From: Spirochaetota bacterium
GTDB lineage: Bacteria > Spirochaetota > UBA12135 > COTS27 > JAFLEE01
Direction of reading: 5' to 3'
Assembly: GCA_017302015.1 (NCBI GenBank)
Contig: JAFLEE010000132.1
Coordinates: 1-9,432, forward strand
Length of the DNA stretch: 9,432 nucleotides
The position numbers and the translations under genes are program-made. Each line of letters opens with the position of its first letter. Within the stretch, counting starts at the first letter, position 1. Of this stretch, positions 7,038 to 9,432 are shown in pieces. The notes under the pieces are model-generated. The model was given only the letters and a program-made list of their open reading frames with translations. It made no database searches and was not told the origin of the DNA.

Positions 7038-8375
7038 TCAGAGATGGAGGATCGTTTCTTTCAGGGCTTCCGATACGGTGGGGTGGGGGAAGACCACGTC
7101 GCGGATGTCCTTCACCCGCAGTTCCATCTCGATCATGAGGGCGGCGCTGTGGATGAGCTCGCTGCAGGGGTCGCCGATCATGTGCACGCCGAGGATCTCT
7201 CCCCGGCTGCCGGCGAGGACCTTCACGGTGCCGTTCTGGCCCTCGTGCTCGACGGTGAAGCGCCCGGCGACGGCCATGGGCATGACGTTCTTCTTGTACT
7301 CGACGCCGTCCTTCTGGAGCTGCTCCTCGGTGCGGCCGACGCCGGCGACCTCGGGGTGGGTGTAGACGACGGACGGGATCGCGTCGTAGCGCATGCGGTC
7401 TTTCGCGCCGAACATGTTGTTCACCGCGACGACGCCCTCGCGGGTGGCGACGTGGGCGAGTTGCATGCGCCCGGTGACGTCGCCGCAGGCCCAGATGCCG
7501 GGGACATTGGTGCGGCCTTCCGCGTTCGTCTTGACGCCCTTGCGGTCGAAATCGACCCCGACGGTTTCGAGGCCGAGGTTCTCGGTGATCGGGCGTCGGC
7601 CGGTGGCATTGAGGATATAGGTGCTGGTGAGCTTCTGCTCTTTCCCCTCGCTATCGGTGAAGAACAGGGTGGCCCCGTCGACCTTCTGGACCTTGGCCGA
7701 GAGATGGAAGACCACCCCGGCCTTGCGCAGGGCTTCCTGGAGCCGCTTGGAGATGTCGCCGTCGATGACCGGGGCGATGTTCGGGAGCATCTCGACGATC
7801 GTCACCTTGGCGCCGACCTCGCTGAAGAACGAGGCGAACTCGAGGCCGATGACGCCGCCGCCGATGATGGCGATGGACTCGGGCACCGTCGCCAAATCGA
7901 GGGCGCCGGTGGAGTCGATGACCTTGGGGTTGTCGAGGCCGGGGATGGGCGGCTTGGCAGGGACGCTCCCGGTCGCGATGAGGATGTTCGAGCCCTCGGT
8001 GCGTTTCCCATCCACCTCGATGGCGTTGCGCTCCACGATCTTCGCCGTGCCGCGCACGATCTCGACCCCGGCGCGCTTCAGCATGCCCTCGACGCCCTTG
8101 GTGAGTTGCCCCACCACGGCGTTCTTGCGCTCCAGCACCTTGTTCATGAGGAACTTGGGGGCGCCGCATTCGACGCCGTAAAGGGAGGCGTGGCCGGCCT
8201 CGGAGAACGCCTTGGCGCTGCGCAGGAGCGTCTTGGTGGGGATGCAGCCGACGTTGAGGCAGGTGCCCCCGATGTACTGCTTCTCCACGAGGAGCACTTT
8301 CTTCTTCATGCGGCCGGCGTGGGCCGCCGCCTCGTATCCGCCGGGGCCGGCGCCGATGATGATCAGGTCGTACAT
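7038..8375 (-). CDS. lpdA: Dihydrolipoyl dehydrogenase (E3)
   Basis: This flavoprotein reoxidises the dihydrolipoyl group of E2 and passes the electrons through FAD to NAD. It has 445 residues, slightly short of the usual 460-475. Visible in order are the FAD loop GAGPGG (8-13), the redox disulfide CLNVGC (Cys39, Cys44), ATGSVP (134-139), the NAD loop GGGVIG (172-177), NATGRRP (256-262), ACGDVTG (296-302) and the C-terminal active-site pair in HPTVSE (His431, Glu436). All catalytic residues are present. The frame stays open upstream of the chosen ATG, but that stretch overlaps E2 out of frame. The Met at 8375 starts exactly at the Rossmann strand and has AAGGA 8 bases upstream, so it is preferred. 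It sits 46 bases after the E2 stop and 111 bases before E1, as the middle gene of the operon. It may also serve other lipoyl systems (glycine cleavage, 2-oxoglutarate) if the genome has no second E3. Confidence 0.96.
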   Translation of the reverse strand: MYDLIIIGAGPGGYEAAAHAGRMKKKVLLVEKQYIGGTCLNVGCIPTKTLLRSAKAFSEAGHASLYGVECGAPKFLMNKVLERKNAVVGQLTKGVEGMLKRAGVEIVRGTAKIVERNAIEVDGKRTEGSNILIATGSVPAKPPIPGLDNPKVIDSTGALDLATVPESIAIIGGGVIGLEFASFFSEVGAKVTIVEMLPNIAPVIDGDISKRLQEALRKAGVVFHLSAKVQKVDGATLFFTDSEGKEQKLTSTYILNATGRRPITENLGLETVGVDFDRKGVKTNAEGRTNVPGIWACGDVTGRMQLAHVATREGVVAVNNMFGAKDRMRYDAIPSVVYTHPEVAGVGRTEEQLQKDGVEYKKNVMPMAVAGRFTVEHEGQNGTVKVLAGSRGEILGVHMIGDPCSELIHSAALMIEMELRVKDIRDVVFPHPTVSEALKETILHL

Positions 8376-8383
8376 CTTGTCTG

Positions 8384-8388
8384 TCCTT
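8384..8388 (-). promoter_or_regulatory. Ribosome-binding site deciding the E3 start
   Basis: AAGGA on the minus strand lies 8 bases before the ATG at 8375. It supports this start over the longer open frame that runs back into E2. The remaining E2-E3 spacer (8376-8421) shows no hairpin or promoter I can support. Confidence 0.7.
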
Positions 8389-8421
8389 GGGTGGGGATGG
8401 ATCGGGAGGGGGTCTTCGGGA

Positions 8422-9432
8422 TCAGCTGACGGCGATGCCGGAGAGGGCGATGATGTCTTCGGTCTTCTTGAGGACCGTCTGCAGGAAGCGGGCCGCCGGG
8501 GCCCCGTCGACGACCTGGTGGTCGCTGGTGAGCGAGTAGCCGATATGCTCGACGAAGGCGACCTGCCCGTCGCGGCGCACGGGCTTGAGGGAGATCGTGC
8601 AGACGCCGAGGATGGCCACTTGCGGGTAATTGATGATCGGGGTGAACGATTCGACCCCGAAACTGCCAAGGTTCGAGACCGTGAACGTGCCGCCCGAGAG
8701 GTCGTCGGGGGAGATCTTGCCGTCGATGGCCTGCTTGGCGAGTTCCTTGATACGGGCGGCGAGGGCGCCGATGGAGAGGTCTTGGGCGTTCTTCACCACG
8801 GGCACCATGAGCCCGCGGGGGGTATCGCAGGCGAAGCCGAGGTGGATCGCTTTATGGCGGAAGACCTGTCCACCGGTGAACTCCGCGTTGATCTCGGGGT
8901 GCTCGAGGAGCGCCTTCACCGTGGCGAACATGACCATGTCGCCGAAGGTGATGTCGGGGAGGCCCAGGGCGGCGGCGTTCTTCTTGAGGAAGGCGCGCAG
9001 CTTCATCATGCCGGTGGCGTCGGCCGAGGCGCTGGCGGTGAATTGGGCCGTCTCGGCCAGGGATTCGGCCATCCGAGCGGCGACGACCTTGCGCATATTG
9101 GAGAGGGGCACGCCGGGCTCGAGAAGATCCGCGGCGCGGATCAACCCGCCGGCGCCCGTGCCGGCGGCCGGCAGGCGCTTGCCTTCGGCGACCCATTCGC
9201 GGGCGAGGGGAGAGACGCGGGGGCCCCCGTCGGCGGTCCGAATCACGTCTTGGGAGACCACGCGGCCATGGGCCCCGCTGCCGGAGAGGGTCGCCGGATT
9301 CACTCCGAGGCGTTCGGCGATGGCTTCTCGGAGTGTCACCGGAATCCGTCTCAGCAGCCGGTTCGCATTCTGATCGACTAGGCTGGGTGCATCCGCCCGG
9401 TCAAAGACCTTCGTGCCCAAATACGGATCGAA
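8422..9432 (-). CDS. 2-oxoacid dehydrogenase E2 acyltransferase (5' end outside window)
   Basis: This is the core acyltransferase that moves the acyl group from lipoyl-lysine to CoA. 336 residues are visible, and the frame is open to the window edge. A TTG at 9420 could start it, but no Shine-Dalgarno precedes it, so the gene probably continues upstream. Residues are numbered from that TTG. A first peripheral-subunit-binding-like domain spans 26-61 (LREAIAERLGV, GSGAHGR, SQDVI). A second spans 68-100 (VSPLAREWVAEG, GTGAGGLI, AADLL). The catalytic domain runs from about 104: PLSNMRKVVAARM, DTPRGLMVPVVK, GTFTVSNLGSFG, INYPQVAILGV and the active-site SDHQVVDG with His301 and Asp305. The hallmark DHR is DHQ here. 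No lipoyl domain is visible; it must lie upstream in this gene or on another protein. It is the first visible gene of the E2-E3-E1 operon. The acyl group is probably acetyl. Confidence 0.93.
   Translation of the reverse strand, partial: FDPYLGTKVFDRADAPSLVDQNANRLLRRIPVTLREAIAERLGVNPATLSGSGAHGRVVSQDVIRTADGGPRVSPLAREWVAEGKRLPAAGTGAGGLIRAADLLEPGVPLSNMRKVVAARMAESLAETAQFTASASADATGMMKLRAFLKKNAAALGLPDITFGDMVMFATVKALLEHPEINAEFTGGQVFRHKAIHLGFACDTPRGLMVPVVKNAQDLSIGALAARIKELAKQAIDGKISPDDLSGGTFTVSNLGSFGVESFTPIINYPQVAILGVCTISLKPVRRDGQVAFVEHIGYSLTSDHQVVDGAPAARFLQTVLKKTEDIIALSGIAVS

Noticed and set aside
5112-8429. A 1105-codon open frame on the plus strand across E1 and E3
   Set aside because: It is antisense to two genes with full catalytic motifs. 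Its product is a monotonous Gly/Ala/Val/Glu/Asp/His mixture with no domain, as expected when GC-rich codon bias removes stops from the opposite strand.
8376-8669. N-terminal extension of E3 by 98 codons
   Set aside because: The extension overlaps E2 out of frame, reads as Ser/Arg-rich nonsense, and a Met with a good Shine-Dalgarno at 8375 sits exactly at the FAD-binding strand.
9133-9180. Inverted CGCCGGC / GCCGGCG repeat in E2
   Set aside because: It falls in codons for the Ala/Gly-rich part of the second subunit-binding-like domain, and composition explains it.

Overview
The window is GC-rich bacterial DNA (about two thirds G+C by eye, with strong G/C preference at third codon positions). 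It is almost fully coding, with no gap above 111 bases. The taxon cannot be fixed from the sequence. A secreted glycosidase-like protein paired divergently with an AraC-type regulator, next to a fused-E1 2-oxoacid dehydrogenase operon, would fit a PVC-group bacterium (Verrucomicrobiota, Kiritimatiellota or Lentisphaerota). That is a low-confidence inference. No rRNA, tRNA, CRISPR array, transposase or phage gene was seen.

Layout. Positions 1-783 (+) hold the 3' part of a TIGR01777-type SDR epimerase, followed by a weak candidate terminator. Positions 889-3255 (-) encode a secreted 788-residue protein: a concanavalin-like N-terminal domain, a clan GH-A-like barrel and a C-terminal beta domain. 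Diverging from it is an AraC-family regulator (3289 or 3358 to 4230, +). The regulator's stop overlaps the GTG start of a 78-residue BFD-like [2Fe-2S] protein (4227-4463, +). Three bases later the convergent minus-strand operon ends.

That operon fills the rest of the window and is read E2 (8422 to beyond 9432), E3 (7038-8375), fused E1 alpha/beta (4467-6926). Together these are the three enzymes of a 2-oxoacid dehydrogenase complex, most likely pyruvate to acetyl-CoA. E1 decarboxylates the 2-oxoacid on thiamine diphosphate, E2 transfers the acyl group from lipoyl-lysine to CoA, and E3 reoxidises the dihydrolipoyl group with FAD and NAD. The E2 5' end, any lipoyl domain and the operon promoter lie outside the window.

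Most worth a second look: (1) E2 carries two tandem peripheral-subunit-binding-like domains. (2) E1 is a single 819-residue alpha-beta fusion with two insertions in the alpha half, one inside the thiamine diphosphate motif. (3) The E3-E1 gap can form two adjacent RNA hairpins, one holding the E1 Shine-Dalgarno in its loop. (4) A small BFD-like ferredoxin is translationally coupled to an AraC regulator. (5) The glycosidase-like protein has Trp where clan GH-A enzymes usually have Asn before the acid/base Glu. None of these proves a new system. The dehydrogenase operon is a variant of a known machine.
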